The notes beneath the pieces are model-generated. The model was not told the origin of the DNA, did no database searches, and saw nothing but the letters and a program-made list of their open reading frames with translations. This document shows positions 11,842-23,053 of a stretch of DNA of 64,000 nt, piece after piece (the first letter of the stretch is position 1; each line of letters opens with the position of its first letter). Source of the stretch: Glebionis coronaria (lineage: Eukaryota > Streptophyta > Magnoliopsida > Asterales > Asteraceae); NCBI GenBank assembly GCA_025667525.1, contig CM046878.1, positions 84,216,196 to 84,280,195 of the forward strand, written 5' to 3'. The translations under genes and the position numbers were made by a program.

Positions 11842-13802
11842 CACTTTTGCACATCTTTTCTCTTCTACTTTTGAGCAGGGTAAACCTTCCAATTTATATG
11901 AAGAGGTTCATCCTCATGTTGATGAAAGAGAGTCTGAAGAAGAAGACTTTGGCAACTTGGAGAATGAGATTGAAGACACCAGACTTTTTGAAGGAGGAGT
12001 TCTCACTTCTACTATGAAGAATCACCCTACTTCTCAGATCATTGGTGATATTATGACTCATGTTCAGACTAGAAGATCTCATCAACGTCTTGGTGGATTT
12101 ATTGCCAATATTCACAAGAAGGTTGATACCCCTCTTGTGCAAGCATGTTTGTTTGCCTGTTTTCTGTCACAACAGGAACCCAAGAAGATATTTGATGCTC
12201 TCAAAGAACCAAGTTGGGTGGAAGCAATGCAGGATGAGCTTCACCAATTTGCAATTCAGGATGTTTGGGAGCTGGTTGATTGTCCCAGATATGTCAGACC
12301 TATAAAGACAAGATGGGTTCTAAGAAACAAGAGAGATGAAAGAGGTATTGTGGTTAGAAACAAGACAAGATTAGTGGCTCAGGGATATACACAAGAGGAG
12401 GGGATAGACTATGAGGAGGTCTTTGCACCAGTTGCAAGGATTGAAGCTATAAGGATCTTTTTAGCCTATGCATCCTACATGGGCTTCACTGTCTATCAAA
12501 TGGATGTCAAGAGTGCCTTCCTCTATGGAAAAATTGTTGAGGAGGTATATGTGATGCAACCTCCTGGTTTTGAGGATCCAGCGAATCCAGACAAGGTGTA
12601 TAGAGTCAAGAAGGCTATGTATGGACTTCATCAAGCCCCAAGAGCATGGTATGGTACTTTGTCTACCTATTTGGTGGACAATGGATTCAAAAGGGGCACC
12701 ATAGATCAGACACTGTTTACCAAGAAGAAAGGTAAGGATGTTTTGCTTGTTCAGGTCTATGTTGATGATATCATTTTTGGGTCTACTGATCCAAAGATGA
12801 GTGAGGATTTCTCCAAGCTTATGACAGACAAATTCAAGATGAGTGCTATGGGGGAGATGAACTTCTTTCTTGGTTTACAAGTTCAGCAGAAAGAAGATGT
12901 TATCTTCATCTCCCAAGATAAGTATGTGGCAGAGATCTTGAAGAAGTTTGGTTTTTCTCCACATGAAAAGAGGGCTACTACTCCTATGGATAGAGAACAC
13001 CCTTGGGGAAATATTGGAGATGGAAAGGATGTTGATGTCAGGCACTATAGATCAATGATTGGTTCATTGATGTATCTCACAGCCTCTAGACCTGACATCT
13101 TGTTTGTTGTGTGTGCTTGTGCACGCCATCAAGTGACTCCCAAAGAATGTCACCTTTATGCTGTCAAGAGGATCTTTAGGTAACTAAGATGCTATCCTAG
13201 TCTTGGCTTGTGGTACCCAAAGGATTCACCATTGGAGCTGATTGCATATTCAGAGAGTGACTATGGAGGTGATAAGTTTGATAGAAAATCCACAACTGGT
13301 GGATGTCAGTTTCTTGGGAGCAGGTTGATATCTTGGCAATGCAAGAAACAAACAGTGGTGGCTAATTGTACAACTGAAGCAGAGTATGTGGCTGCAGCTG
13401 CTTGTTGTGGGCAAGTTTTGTGGATTCAGAACCAGCTGTTGGACTATGGGTATAATTTCATGCATACCAAGATATTTGTTGACAATAACAGGACTTTATG
13501 CATTATTAAGAATCCTGTACATCATTCTAAAACTAAACACATAGAAATTAGACACCATTTTATAAGAGATTGTTTTGAAAAGGGTTTAATACAACCAGAT
13601 AGGGTTGACACAGAAGAGAATGTGTCAGATTTACTAACTAAACCTTTTGATGCTGGAAGGTTTCAATACTTGGTAACAAGTATTGGAATGATCAATCTCA
13701 CATAATATATGTGTTTTGGAATCCTTTTTGTAAAAGTATGTACAGGATAATGCATTGTTATTGGTCTTTTTGAGGATCTAGATTTTCCACTATATTTTTC
13801 TA

Positions 13803-13920
13803 ACACTGACAAAGGTTGCTTGAACGCGGATAAGTGTTTTTGTGACGTTGTCAACAATATATTTGTCTAACGCTGACAAAGCTTTCCTCAACGTTTTCAT
13901 GTGTTATCGCGGCGTTGTCA
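13803..13920 (+). repeat. A-motif cluster just downstream of pol
   Basis: The clearest copy is ACGCTGACAAAG (13870-13881), with variants ACACTGACAAAG (13803), GACGTTGTCAAC (13844) and GGCGTTGTCA (13911). Element D has its own motif at the corresponding position. Confidence 0.7.
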
Positions 13921-14126
13921 GCAACAATGTTAGTTTTGTGGTTTTCAATCTAAATGTGCAGGTGGTGTTAGCAGTATACCATTGGATACAGAGTTGCTTA
14001 TGGATCATGGGAGAAGCATTTGGACATGTTTTTATCTATGGATGATGGTTGGAACTTTCAAATTCCTATCTTGATATAAATTTTTTATGTTCATGCATAT
14101 TTTTGGCAACTTATGTATCACAGTTT

Positions 14127-14135
14127 AAGGGGAGG
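14127..14135 (+). promoter_or_regulatory. Internal polypurine tract, Copia A
   Basis: AAGGGGAGG preceded by CAGTTT resembles the tract before the 3' LTR (AGTTTAGGGGAGGAT). Element D has AGGGGAGG at the same relative place (36764). It may act as an additional plus-strand primer. Confidence 0.55.
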
Positions 14136-14565
14136 TTTTAGGAACCTTTAGGATGTTTGCGTATCCATATGATACTCTTATCACAATTCTAGATTGTGTC
14201 CACAGGTGAGTATGAGTTAGTTCTACTAAATCATGAGGCACTGTAGCATGCAAAGTTGATATACTATGCATGCTGCCAAGACATTTTTGGCCTAGAATTG
14301 GTTGTGGTCTGTTGGGAGACTTGGGAATGATTTTATCATGGGTTTTACCTGGGTGTAACAAGGAATTTTACAAGGTAACTTAGTTGTTAAGAGTTTTGGT
14401 TAGCAAGGGACACTAGAGGACTGTTATGTCTATCTTGCATAAGCAAGTGTGCATAACTGGACAGTGCTTGCCGCCCTATAATAATTATCAACTTTTTGGT
14501 TATCTTCTCTAGGATAAATTACTTTGTTAAGGTCATTTTTCATTTTAAAACATTTTTATTTTTGG

Positions 14566-14684
14566 ACGCTGACAAGTATTTTTCCAAGCGTTGTTGTGAC
14601 CAATTTAGACGTTGACATGGATTTGGCAAACGTTGACAAGAATATAGCCGTTGGGCGTTGATGGGTTATTTTTTACCGTTGACA
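14566..14684 (+). repeat. A-motif cluster upstream of predicted ORF3 promoter
   Basis: Copies lie at 14566-14576 (ACGCTGACAAG), 14609-14617 (ACGTTGACA) and 14630-14640 (ACGTTGACAAG), with variants near 14587, 14655 and 14676. The cluster ends about 175 bases before the TATA element at 14858. Confidence 0.85.
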
Positions 14685-14833
14685 CTCAATGGGACCTACC
14701 CAGTTGTTACTTTTTGACATATTTTTAGGCCGTAATTTTGGGAGCTGATAACTTTCATTTAATGCATGAGATAAACTTATTCTTTTTCAATATTTTCATG
14801 ATTGCATTTTGAAATTACTTGCCTATTTTTGGG

Positions 14834-14864
14834 CCAATCACATGCATTTTCTTCTCCTATATAT
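14834..14864 (+). promoter_or_regulatory. Predicted internal promoter of ORF3, Copia A
   Basis: CCAATCACA at 14834-14842 and TATATAT at 14858-14864, with the ORF3 ATG at 14963. In element D the same CCAATCACA, TATA and ATG occur with exactly the same spacings (24 and 105 bases), although the sequence between differs. Confidence 0.6.
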
Positions 14865-15833
14865 TTGGCTCCTATTTTTAAACATGGTACCTTTTATTCT
14901 TTTCTAACACAATTTTCTCTTATCAACTTCATCTTTATCAATCATTCAAACAGCTTTCAACAATGGCACAAAAATTCAAACCAAGTGATTTGGAACTAGG
15001 ATTCAGAAGTCAACACAACATGATCGCGTATCTTGAAGCTGATGATACTCTGTTTCCCTAATACACAAAAATGGTGGCGTATTTGAACGCATCTCCTTTT
15101 AGGTATGCTCTTTCTCATGCACCACTCATTCCTGTCACACATATTAAATAGTTTTGGAACAATGTAAGTTCCTCAACAGTTAATAGAGTGACTACATTAT
15201 CTTCTATTGTTCATGGGCATACATGGGTGGTTACTGAAGCTTTGGTACGCCAAGCTTTGCATCTTGATGATGTTGATGGTATAACCACCCTCCCCATTAG
15301 TGAAATAGAACAAGGACTAAGGGCTTTGGGTTATCCTTTTCCTGCTCAAGGAACTTTAAATAAATATCATAAACAGGAGTTTCCCCCAGCCTGGAAGTAC
15401 CTAATACATGTCCTCTTGCAATGTTTGAGTCCCAAGTGTACTGCACACAATGAGATCAATCGATCTATTGCAAGTGCTATTGTGTGCATTGCTACTGGGA
15501 AAAAATTTAATTATTCCAAAATGATTTTTGAGGGCATGTGTAAAAATAAAGGGAACAAAATGACTTTAGCTTATCCCAGATTTTTACAAATGGTTTTTGA
15601 TGTCCAAGGGTACTGCACAAGGGATCATGATGATTTTTATGAGATCCCTGTGCAAAAGAAAGCAATTTTTATGAAGATGAACTCACCTCCACATCGTGAC
15701 CTACCCCTAACCCCAGCTATGATTGTTGTCATTGAAGCAGCACAACCCTAACCAGACCCCCAACCCCAAATTGACCCAATACCTGAACCTTTACCTTCAC
15801 CACAACATATGCAAATTGACCAAGAACCCTTCG

Positions 15834-15885
15834 ACGCTGACACATTAAATGTTGGCGTTGATGTGCCTATTTCAAACATTGACAC
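15834..15885 (+). repeat. A-motifs in ORF3, first cluster
   Basis: ACGCTGACA (15834-15842), GCGTTGATG (15855) and a diverged ACATTGACAC near 15876, all in low-complexity coding sequence. Confidence 0.65.
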
Positions 15886-16535
15886 AAATCCTTCACAGAC
15901 CCAAACACCCCTTAACCAACCAACATCCACCTAATCCACATCTTCTTCTTCCCCAACACAATATAGGTTACAAAAATGCCAAAGGACTACTGGAGTGTTC
16001 TCCTCTAGTGGTCCTAGCCATGTAGCAGAGAGAACCACCACCACAAGTGTGGTTGGTGTTATGGATGAGGCTGGGACTATTGGTTCTGGCTTAGAAGCTG
16101 TCCAAGACAGTCCTACCATAATTAAGACCTCATCCATGCCCAATGAATCTAACTTGGGAGGTCAAATACCCATTTTAGAAGAGGGCAGATTGGAACCAAT
16201 GACCCTAATGGAATTGACGGCTGTCTACATGAGCTTGCAAAATCAGAATGCAGACTTGGTACAAGTTGTCAGCACACAAGGCCTTGAACTCAAGCAATTG
16301 AGGGAGAGGCTTGTTATCTTGGAGACTGCTAGCACAAGGAAAGGGATGGAGGAATCTTCCAAAGGGGAGGATAAACAAATAAATGTGAGTGATAAGAGCT
16401 CTCATGATGGTCAATCTTTGGATGTTGCTGAGGCTCTAACAAGTTTGAAGAAATAGACAGGTTTTGATATGTCTCTAGTCTCTCCTACAAACTTAAATTT
16501 GTCATTTACAACCATGTTGGAGGAAATTGCAAGAG

Positions 16536-16629
16536 GCGCTGAGACATGTACTTTGGGCGTTGACAAGACAGATTTGAACGCTGACATGAGTGTCTTGGGC
16601 GCTGACAAAGCAGAATTGAGCGTTGACAG
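16536..16629 (+). repeat. A-motif cluster in ORF3, second cluster
   Basis: GCGTTGACAAG (16557-16567), ACGCTGACA (16578-16586), GCGCTGACAAAG (16599-16610) and GCGTTGACAG (16620-16629), with a variant at 16536. Spacing is about 21 bases, so the motifs lie in one codon phase and about two helical turns apart. Confidence 0.85.
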
Positions 16630-18066
16630 ACCTGCAAATGAGGTTGATGTATTCCAGTCATCATCCATCATCAAAGAGGTTTCTTCACAGGTGTTACCAT
16701 TTACCTTACCAACAGTTGATCCATTAGATAAGGGTAAGGGTATTATGGTAGAGGAAGTTGTTCCAAAGGATGCAACACAAATTGAGTTTGATAGAAAGTT
16801 GGCTGCACAAATTATGGAACAAGAAAAGAAAAAGGTGGGTGAATCAACTTTTGTTGTCACTTCAGAAGAGCAAGAAGGAAGTGATGAAGCCAGTTCAGAC
16901 TCAAGTGTTATGATCATAGAACAACCAGAAAGACTTGAGTATGGTGATGAGCTGGCCAATGAGAAATTGAATAAGTTGAAATTGCAGGTTGATTTTGATA
17001 TGCCAGAGGTGGTTCAGATGTACCATGCCTGGGAAGATAGGTGTATAGAAAATCCACATTTGACCATTTCAGATCAGATATGGGGTTTGGAGATTCTTCT
17101 CAGAGTACAAAAGGATTGCAAGGTCATTCTGAAACACAAAGCAAGCAATGTTCTCTCAAATTTGAAAACGGATAGAAAGGAGTTGTACTTCATGCTGCTC
17201 AGATGTCATGGAACAGGGTGGACTTATAAGAAATTGACTGGATTGACATTTGAAGAGTTGGAATGTGGAGCTTATCCCATTTGGGTTAGAGTGTAGGAAG
17301 AAAACACTCTAAGACTTCTTTCTGATGAAAGAAAATAAGAACTTGTAGAGGAAATGGAGCTCAAGAAGGCAATGTTCGTTCCCAGACCAGTGAAAAAGGG
17401 AGTCCCTCTTGAGTTTCCCAAAGATATGGATCCATTACATCCAAGTGAAGCTGTTATAAGAAAGAGCCTCAAGCTCTCACCATTAGAAGCTTCAGATATG
17501 GTACAAGTGTTACCACTTGATTCCAGAAACCCTATTATAAGCTATGAAGAAGATGAATATGGGTTTTGGAAGATTGGCAGGTATGGAAAAGAGGTTCACA
17601 CTTTTACCACCCTTATATCTTTGTTTGCAAGTTTTTACAGAGAAGACTTGGTAGACATATGGAGGTTGTTAGAGGCCAAGTATGAGACTGAAGCACCAAC
17701 TTCAGTCAATGGAATAAAACTATGGTCAACATTCAAGAGAATGTGTGGACCAAGAGATGAAGATCCTGCTATTTGGAATGATCTTGAAGATGACCTCAGT
17801 GGTCTTCAATGGAGATTGTATTCAGCTGCTGGTGTTTATTATTTGAGTTCTACAAAGTTTGCTGAGTATCTACTTGTAGATGGTCAGTATTTCATGTCCA
17901 AGGAAGTCTTGGAGAAGATGAATAATACACAGCTGGAAATTAATTATTCAAGTGACGTGGCAAAAGATTTGATCAGATTTATTTATCACCAATATGAAAA
18001 GGTTTGTAAGATTCCTCCTAGTTCTTAATGTTTATTCAGAAACTTGATCACTAGAGTAGATATCAA

Positions 18067-18080
18067 GTTTAGGGGAGGAT
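18067..18080 (+). promoter_or_regulatory. 3' polypurine tract, Copia A
   Basis: GTTTAGGGGAGGAT directly precedes the TGTTGGGAAT start of the right LTR. Element D has nearly the same string before its right LTR. Confidence 0.85.
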
Positions 18081-18598
18081 TGTTGGGAATAAATTATAAG
18101 CCAGTCTACTTGAGCGCTGACAAGAGTAAAACAAGCGTTGACAGGAGTAAAACAAACGCTGACAGATCAAGCGTTGACAAGAAGAAGTCAAGCGTTGATA
18201 CATTGAAGACAAGCACTGATGGAAGGATATACTCTAAGCGTTTATTGTATTCTAGATTACTTCTAGTAAAGATAGGAACAACAATGTATTTTCTATTTTT
18301 ATCTTTACCTAGAATAGTTGATACGTAGATTATTGTACAAGGCTTCTTATGTCTATAAAAGAAGACCTTTAGGTTAATGTTCAATATAAGTTTTCATACG
18401 TAAACTACTTTCATTGTAAGCAAGTTTGATATCATTAATCAAAGTGAAAGTTTGTTTACATCTTGTGTGTTCTTGTTTAAGTGTTAATTCCGCATAGCAC
18501 TTAGATTGTCATATACATATACAAAGGTTTCTCTAAGTGTATTACTTGATCTAACCTTGTATACATAAAGCTAAATCGATCTAAGTTTGGGATCAACA
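18081..18598 (+). repeat. 3' LTR of Copia A, 518 bp
   Basis: It starts TGTTGGGAATAAAT and ends GGGATCAACA. Both ends match those of the element D LTR while the middle differs. A TATA box, TATAAAA, lies at 18354-18360, and six A-motifs lie upstream of it. The 5' partner is outside the window. Confidence 0.88.
18114..18222 (+). repeat. A-motif array in LTR U3
   Basis: GCGCTGACAAG (18114-18124), GCGTTGACAGG (18135-18145), ACGCTGACAG (18156-18165), GCGTTGACAAG (18171-18181), GCGTTGATA (18192-18200) and a diverged GCACTGATGG (18213). The units repeat about every 15-21 bases and end some 130 bases before the TATA box. Confidence 0.9.
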
Positions 18599-19403
18599 TT
18601 GTTTTGAGATCTAATTTACATATGATTTACGTTGATTGGAATTGCAATGATAACTTAACGGCCTACTCAATTTTGACAAACTATAAAGTGGGTATAACGC
18701 ACCGCTAGTCTTGTACCCGGTTAAGGAAGGAGGTGTTATGCTTCAACGCTGACCAAATTCCCGGCTTGCTTGTGCGTCAAAGTTGGAATTACCTACGGTT
18801 ATTATTCTTTAACCTTAACTTGCAAATATATGAGGAAATTTTATTCTCACCAAAAGGTTTACTAAAAGTTTTATTAAACTAATGTTATGGAGATGTATGC
18901 ATGCTTCTCCATACATGATTTTGACACCAAAATCAATACCCTTAAATTTAAGTCTTATGCCATCTAATTGACGAACACTTGAAGTTACAATTGTCATCAT
19001 ATGAGATCTTGGATGATGTTGTAATGGAAAGAAAACTTCATGACTGAATAACATTGCACATGAAGGTTTTACGTTCATTAGATTAGTCGACTTGATTAAG
19101 TTACTCAGTGAGATCTGGAAACTTAAGGCATAAAGTAGGTATGAAACATGTTTACGATGCAAAGAGACTTTTGGCAACGTAAATCCTTAAAATATCTTGA
19201 ACTTGCAAATTTGTTTGTCAATTATTGTTCGACAAGTTACCGTGTTGAATAAATTTGTCACTAGCAGATCAACTGATGTGATAAGTTTATGTCAATATGG
19301 ATTCTAGTTTCAAGGAAAATACTATGGTTTTATTACCAGGGTAATTTTATTTTCTTGAATGGTATTATCAAAAATACTAATGTTTGAACTTATGTATGTA
19401 GAA
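18599..19403 (+). other. Unresolved DNA, probably 5' LTR end and leader of Copia B
   Basis: It lies between the end of Copia A and the gag remnant of Copia B. I could not recognise a tRNA primer site or an LTR end. It does not match the visible part of the right LTR of B (62594-64000), as expected if only U5 and leader survive here. A block at 18671-18778 is homologous to part of the Athila leader (24001-24113). Minus-strand ORFs here have no family features. Confidence 0.45.
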
Positions 19404-19954
19404 ATGGCTCAACCCGAACACAATATGACTGAGTTCTGCGTTCAAAGGTTTCTTTGAGCGTCCCAAACTTACTGGCCCTAACTTCAATGATTGGTATCGC
19501 TCACTAAGAATAGTTCTGAGAGCAGCGGGTACTATCGATATCTTGACTACTCCTTATCCGGAGGATCTTGCTGAAGGAGCATCTGATGCGCAAAGGCTTG
19601 AACACGCTGCTAACGTAAAGAAGCACTCTGAGGTGGCTGTTTTAATGTTAGGAAGAATGGATTCTCCACTTCAACAGATTTATGAGCTATGTTCTCCTAA
19701 ACGAATGCTTGATGAGCTCAAGGCTATGTTCGAAAAGCCGCAAGCTGTGAAAATCTACGACTTGGTAGATGCTCTCCATAGTTGCAAGCAAGCTCTTGGA
19801 CAGTCTGTAAGTGCCCATTATTTGGAGATGAGGGGTTATATGGAACAACTCATTGCACTAGGACAAACCTATGATCATAATATCGCTATCAACTTGATCA
19901 ATAGGTCCCTTAACAAGGACTTAAATAATTTTGTTCGTAACTATAATATGCATT
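19404..19954 (+). pseudogene. gag: gag of Copia B, N-terminal part, broken
   Basis: ATG at 19404 opens a Copia Gag. A one-base shift near 19430-19450 moves the frame to the one used from 19453 on (PKLTGPNFNDWYRSLRI, then the conserved Gag helices and NYNMH at the end). The gene is cut at 19954 by insertion of the Athila element. Gag resumes at 59345-59349, the second copy of the duplicated GCATT, continuing through the zinc knuckle. Length and order match an ordinary Copia Gag. Confidence 0.85.
19950..19954. repeat. Target site duplication, left copy (Athila)
   Basis: GCATT, identical to 59345-59349. Both copies lie in the gag of Copia B. Confidence 0.9.
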
Positions 19955-22052
19955 TGATGAGACTGCCTTTATACATAGTCTCATCGTCCAAAACGGGCTT
20001 TAAATGCATAAAATATCATAATAAATGGCCAAATATAAGGTTGTGTTTGTTACTTGTGTATTTTAGGTACGGATATTGAGAAAATGACAAAAGATCACAA
20101 AGAACAAGCAAAAACGAACACAGGAAACAAAGCCGCACAATGAACCAAGCCCTAATGAAGATTTTCCAAGAAAACCTTTGAAGATATGAAGATTATGCAA
20201 GAAGGGTCCTCTAATATTGAAGAATTAACACTTTAAAACCCTTGTATATTCATAATTGCAAGATTGGTCCTTAAAGTTAGTCAAATTTACAAAAAGGACC
20301 CTCCACTTTGAAGAATTGGCAAATTTAGTCCCTTAACAAAGCTAAATTGTCAATATTAGTCCTCCTTAAATTCAAACATGCCATGAAGACTTTCAAGTTT
20401 GAAGATGTCAAGTTTGGTCCTTCAAATATCATGAATTGGCAAAACAAGTCCTTGGTTAAACCTTTGTAAAGTTTTTGGGGCAAAATTATAAAAAACCAAA
20501 CTTTCATAACAAAGGGTTATAGTATTTGGGTTGTTTAAAGTTTAAGTGAAAAAGTTGTGGGAGTATAGGGACCATTTGTGGCAGACAGCCAAAGCCATCA
20601 CCACCAACCAGCAGCTGACACGTCATCCTCCAACCAATAAACACTCACCACCTCACTCTCCCTCTCCACGTCATTTCCCACTAACCCATATTTTTTAAAC
20701 CGGTTTTATTAAGTTTAAAATTGGTGGCAAACATATTTTTTAAACTTAATACTTCTTAAACAGATTAAAACACCCCCTAATCCCATGTTCTTCCCACATA
20801 AACCCTAAAATCCCCCAGTTTCAATCCACCTTAATCTAAAGGGTTTTTATGCCTAATTGTGCAGATTAGCAAATAACAACCTTCTAATCAAAACCCACAA
20901 ACCAAAAGCCTTTCACTCTCACTCATGTGACACCCCTGACCCTCCCTTGCACAAGAAAACAAATGAGTACAAGCTCATCTACGGCTATATGGACTTTTCT
21001 TGGCATCCAACGTTCCAAAAGCATCTTGGTATACCTGTCATCACACAACAAGCCAAGAAAAATCACATGTCACTGAAACATCACATGATTAAAACTTCAT
21101 GAGGGCATTTTTGGATTTTCATCTCATTAGGGTTTTATGTTTAGTATTTGTTTATTTCAGCATTCTAGGACATTCTACTAGCTATATAAAGAGATAACTC
21201 GACATGTGAGTCTCCTCTTGTTCTTGTTTTTTCTCCATTTTCACAAACCTTGTAAATCCAGTTTTATTAAAGGAATGAAATGGTATTGAGTTTGATGATG
21301 AGAAAGAATGAGTCCCCATTTACTTTTCATGTTTAGTTTTCTTTGAATGAGTTTTCAAAAAGCAATCTTTAAGTTTCTGTAAACCTGTTTTAAGTTTCAA
21401 ATACTTTTTCAGTTAAGCAAGAAAATTTATAGGCCATATAAGTTGCTTATTTGGGCTCTTATATGACCATAGAACCCTGATATCAAACATATATCAAGAT
21501 TCAGTGGGTATAGATCTTGGGTAAAAAGGATTGTGAGGTGGTAATTTTCTTGTTTGTTTGGTCCCATTTACTTGTTCTTACCATTACTGTTTGAGTGAGC
21601 TTATGCTAATAAGCTTGACAAGCTGCTTGGAAATAAGCTCATTTAAACTTGAAGTTTAGTTCTTTGGTCTTGTGATGTTTGTGCAGGAACAAAACAAGCC
21701 CTAAATCCATTTCATTTCATTTTGTATTGAAGACATTTACAGCTTTGGGTCCTACTTTGGATTCCTTCAACAAAGCTTCTCTACACTGTTTCAATAGCTC
21801 TCCTTCATGCCCCTTTAAGCTGATTTGGTGAAGGCATCAGCAGGTTACTGCTTGAACCCACTAATATTACTTTTTGGATTGAAAATTGCATTCTTTATGA
21901 GATTTATGTGATTTTTGGGAGTAACTTGTTATATGTTAGTAGGATTGCTTGTTTATGCTTTATTCAGTTTTCTTTACATGTTTAGATTGCTTGTGATCAA
22001 TTTAGTTAAGATTTGGATGCATGTCATTTGTTAAATTTTGGTTTCAGTTATT

Positions 22053-22182
22053 AAATGGTGTTTAGATTTGGGTTTTAAAGTAAATGTTTGACAAACTTTT
22101 GGTTTGAAAACCACTCTAAATGGTGTTTAGATTTGGGTTTTAAAGTAAATGTTTGACAAACTTTTGGTTTGAAAACCACTCT
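22053..22182 (+). repeat. Exact 65-bp tandem duplication in the 5' LTR
   Basis: Bases 22053-22117 and 22118-22182 are identical. The right LTR has a single copy at the corresponding place (about 57782-57846). The duplication therefore arose after insertion and explains most of the LTR length difference. Confidence 0.92.
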
Positions 22183-22882
22183 AACACACTTAATTAGATA
22201 ATAAAAGGTTATATCAGTAAGGTTGTTTTAAATTTGGTTAGGTTTGTTAAGATTGGTATGCTTATTTTTAGTGAGAACTAGCTATAAAATCAGTAATCCA
22301 CTTTTCTGCTTTGTCTTAGTTAATTTGACCACCAAATCTGGTAAATTGATAGTAGTTCTGGTATCTTAGGATTTGGTAGAGGTTTTTTGAGTTTTGGTTA
22401 GGATTTGAGCAAGATTTGGTAAGCCAAAACTCACCAAATTGCCATCTGAATCAGCAATTTGTGCCCAGTCCCTTACTTGTGCATCCAGTAACTGTATTTG
22501 TGCATATTTGTGCTTGATCTTGTGTGTTTTGTGCTTGTCTATGTTGTTTCTGTGTTATTTGTGACTCCCACAAGTCAACTGACTTATGGGGTGCCTTATT
22601 TTGCCCAAACAATCAATCAAGCAAGGCTTTCCTAAGCCAAACCAGGTCACCAAATATCAGTTAAGTTTTATGTGTCATCAGAGAACGACTTGGTTCTCGG
22701 ACGTAACTAATTCTTGGGAAAAATTGTACTGTAGCATTTTTATAAAATCTGGACACGTTTTTGCTTAGTTTTGTATTGATTCTTGATCATTTTTAGCTTT
22801 GGTTAGTGTTTTTGGCATTAGTAAATCATCAGGATCAAATTTTTGCAAAAAGAAAAGTAAAAAAAAAAGAGATTTTAAAAAG

Positions 22883-22954
22883 GACGTGGCCAGGACTCGA
22901 ACCTGCGCCACTCCTCTCACACACCAATATGTTTACCAGTTGCCCTAGGGTGTT
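22883..22954 (-). other. tRNA-like / SINE-head-like relic in Athila 5' LTR
   Basis: On the minus strand an A-box-like TAGGGCAACTGG (22947 down to 22936) is followed 44 bases later by a perfect B-box GGTTCGAGTCC (22903 down to 22893). A T run follows at the 3' end (minus-strand TTTTT from 22880 downwards). The T-arm pairs as CAGG with CCTG. The acceptor ends do not pair, so this is not a functional tRNA gene; a tRNA-derived SINE head or old tRNA fragment fits better. The homologous copy in the right LTR has a damaged B-box. Confidence 0.6.
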
Positions 22955-23025
22955 TGACTAGTAATCCTTTGCTTGGTTTATTATTTAAAGTGTTTTAACT
23001 TTTGTCTTATTTAAACATTCAGCTT

Positions 23026-23053
23026 ATAAATAAGCTGATTTCAGCTTATTTAT
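23026..23053. repeat. Palindrome with 13-base arms in Athila 5' LTR
   Basis: ATAAATAAGCTGA (23026-23038), a two-base loop, then its exact complement (23041-23053). The right LTR has the same palindrome at 58680-58707. AATAAGCT strings recur elsewhere in the LTR (near 21608 and 21632). Confidence 0.85.

Larger units (their letters stand above)
10466..13705 (+). pseudogene. pol: pol of Copia A (pre-integrase, IN, RT, RNase H) with three in-frame stops
   Basis: One continuous frame holds the GAG pre-integrase finger (WHRRLGH...[10 protein letters not shown], about 10550-10680), the integrase core (HMDLFGP about 10735, RSDNGGEF about 10926, VERKNRTPIEAAR about 11035-11075), a low-complexity linker with A-type motifs, RT ([11 protein letters not shown] about 12498, YVDDIIFGS about 12760) and RNase H (AYSESDYGGD about 13245, [14 protein letters not shown]). 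It is interrupted by TAG at 10700-10702, TAG at 11357-11359 and TAA at 13181-13183. The frame never shifts. Protease and gag are not in the window. Many positions match pol of element D. Confidence 0.92.
13706..14962 (+). other. Spacer between pol and ORF3 of Copia A
   Basis: This is 1.26 kb of non-coding DNA that aligns in layout with 36492-37598 of element D. It holds A-motifs at 13803-13920, an internal polypurine tract AAGGGGAGG at 14127-14135 followed by a segment resembling that of D, a second dense A-motif cluster at 14566-14684, and CCAAT and TATA elements before ORF3. No ORF is supported. Confidence 0.75.
14963..18028 (+). pseudogene. Third ORF of Copia A (homologue of 37599-40547), seven in-frame stops
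   Basis: One unbroken frame starts at the ATG at 14963. Stops are at 15059-15061, 15149-15151, 15749-15751, 15932-15934, 16454-16456, 17294-17296 and 17336-17338. The N-terminal region (about 15188-15560) shares with element D the blocks around LDDVDGITTL, LLQCLSPK and ATGKKFNYSKMIFEGM. The centre is low complexity with A-motifs and a KGKGIMV segment also found in D. The C-terminal region (about 17540-18000) shares the W-rich, GVY-containing pattern of D. The position matches the env-like ORF of Sireviruses, but no signal peptide, membrane span or glycoprotein feature is visible. Function unknown. Confidence 0.8.
10464..18598 (+). mobile_element. Copia element A, Sirevirus-type, with third ORF; decayed, 5' part outside window
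   Basis: Visible parts are pol from the pre-integrase domain on, a 1.26-kb spacer, a third ORF, the 3' polypurine tract and the right LTR. Its left part lies beyond the Tekay element inserted in it. It resembles element D in domain order, spacer, third ORF and LTR ends (TGTTGG...GATCAACA). Ten in-frame stops but no frameshift were found across pol and ORF3. The short motif [A/G]CG[C/T]TGACA recurs throughout. Its target duplication cannot be verified. Confidence 0.88.

Noticed and set aside
18114..18222. Simple WRKY W-box cluster
   Set aside because: About half of the copies read CTGAC instead of TTGAC and the following base is A, not the C or T of the usual W-box. A host factor cannot be excluded, but the longer shared motif is not explained by it.
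18815..19177. 120-codon minus-strand ORF
   Set aside because: No recognisable domain, AT-rich composition, and it lies in probable leader or LTR DNA of Copia B.
22883..22954. Functional tRNA gene on the minus strand
   Set aside because: A and B boxes fit, but the acceptor arms do not pair, and the second copy is mutated in the B-box.
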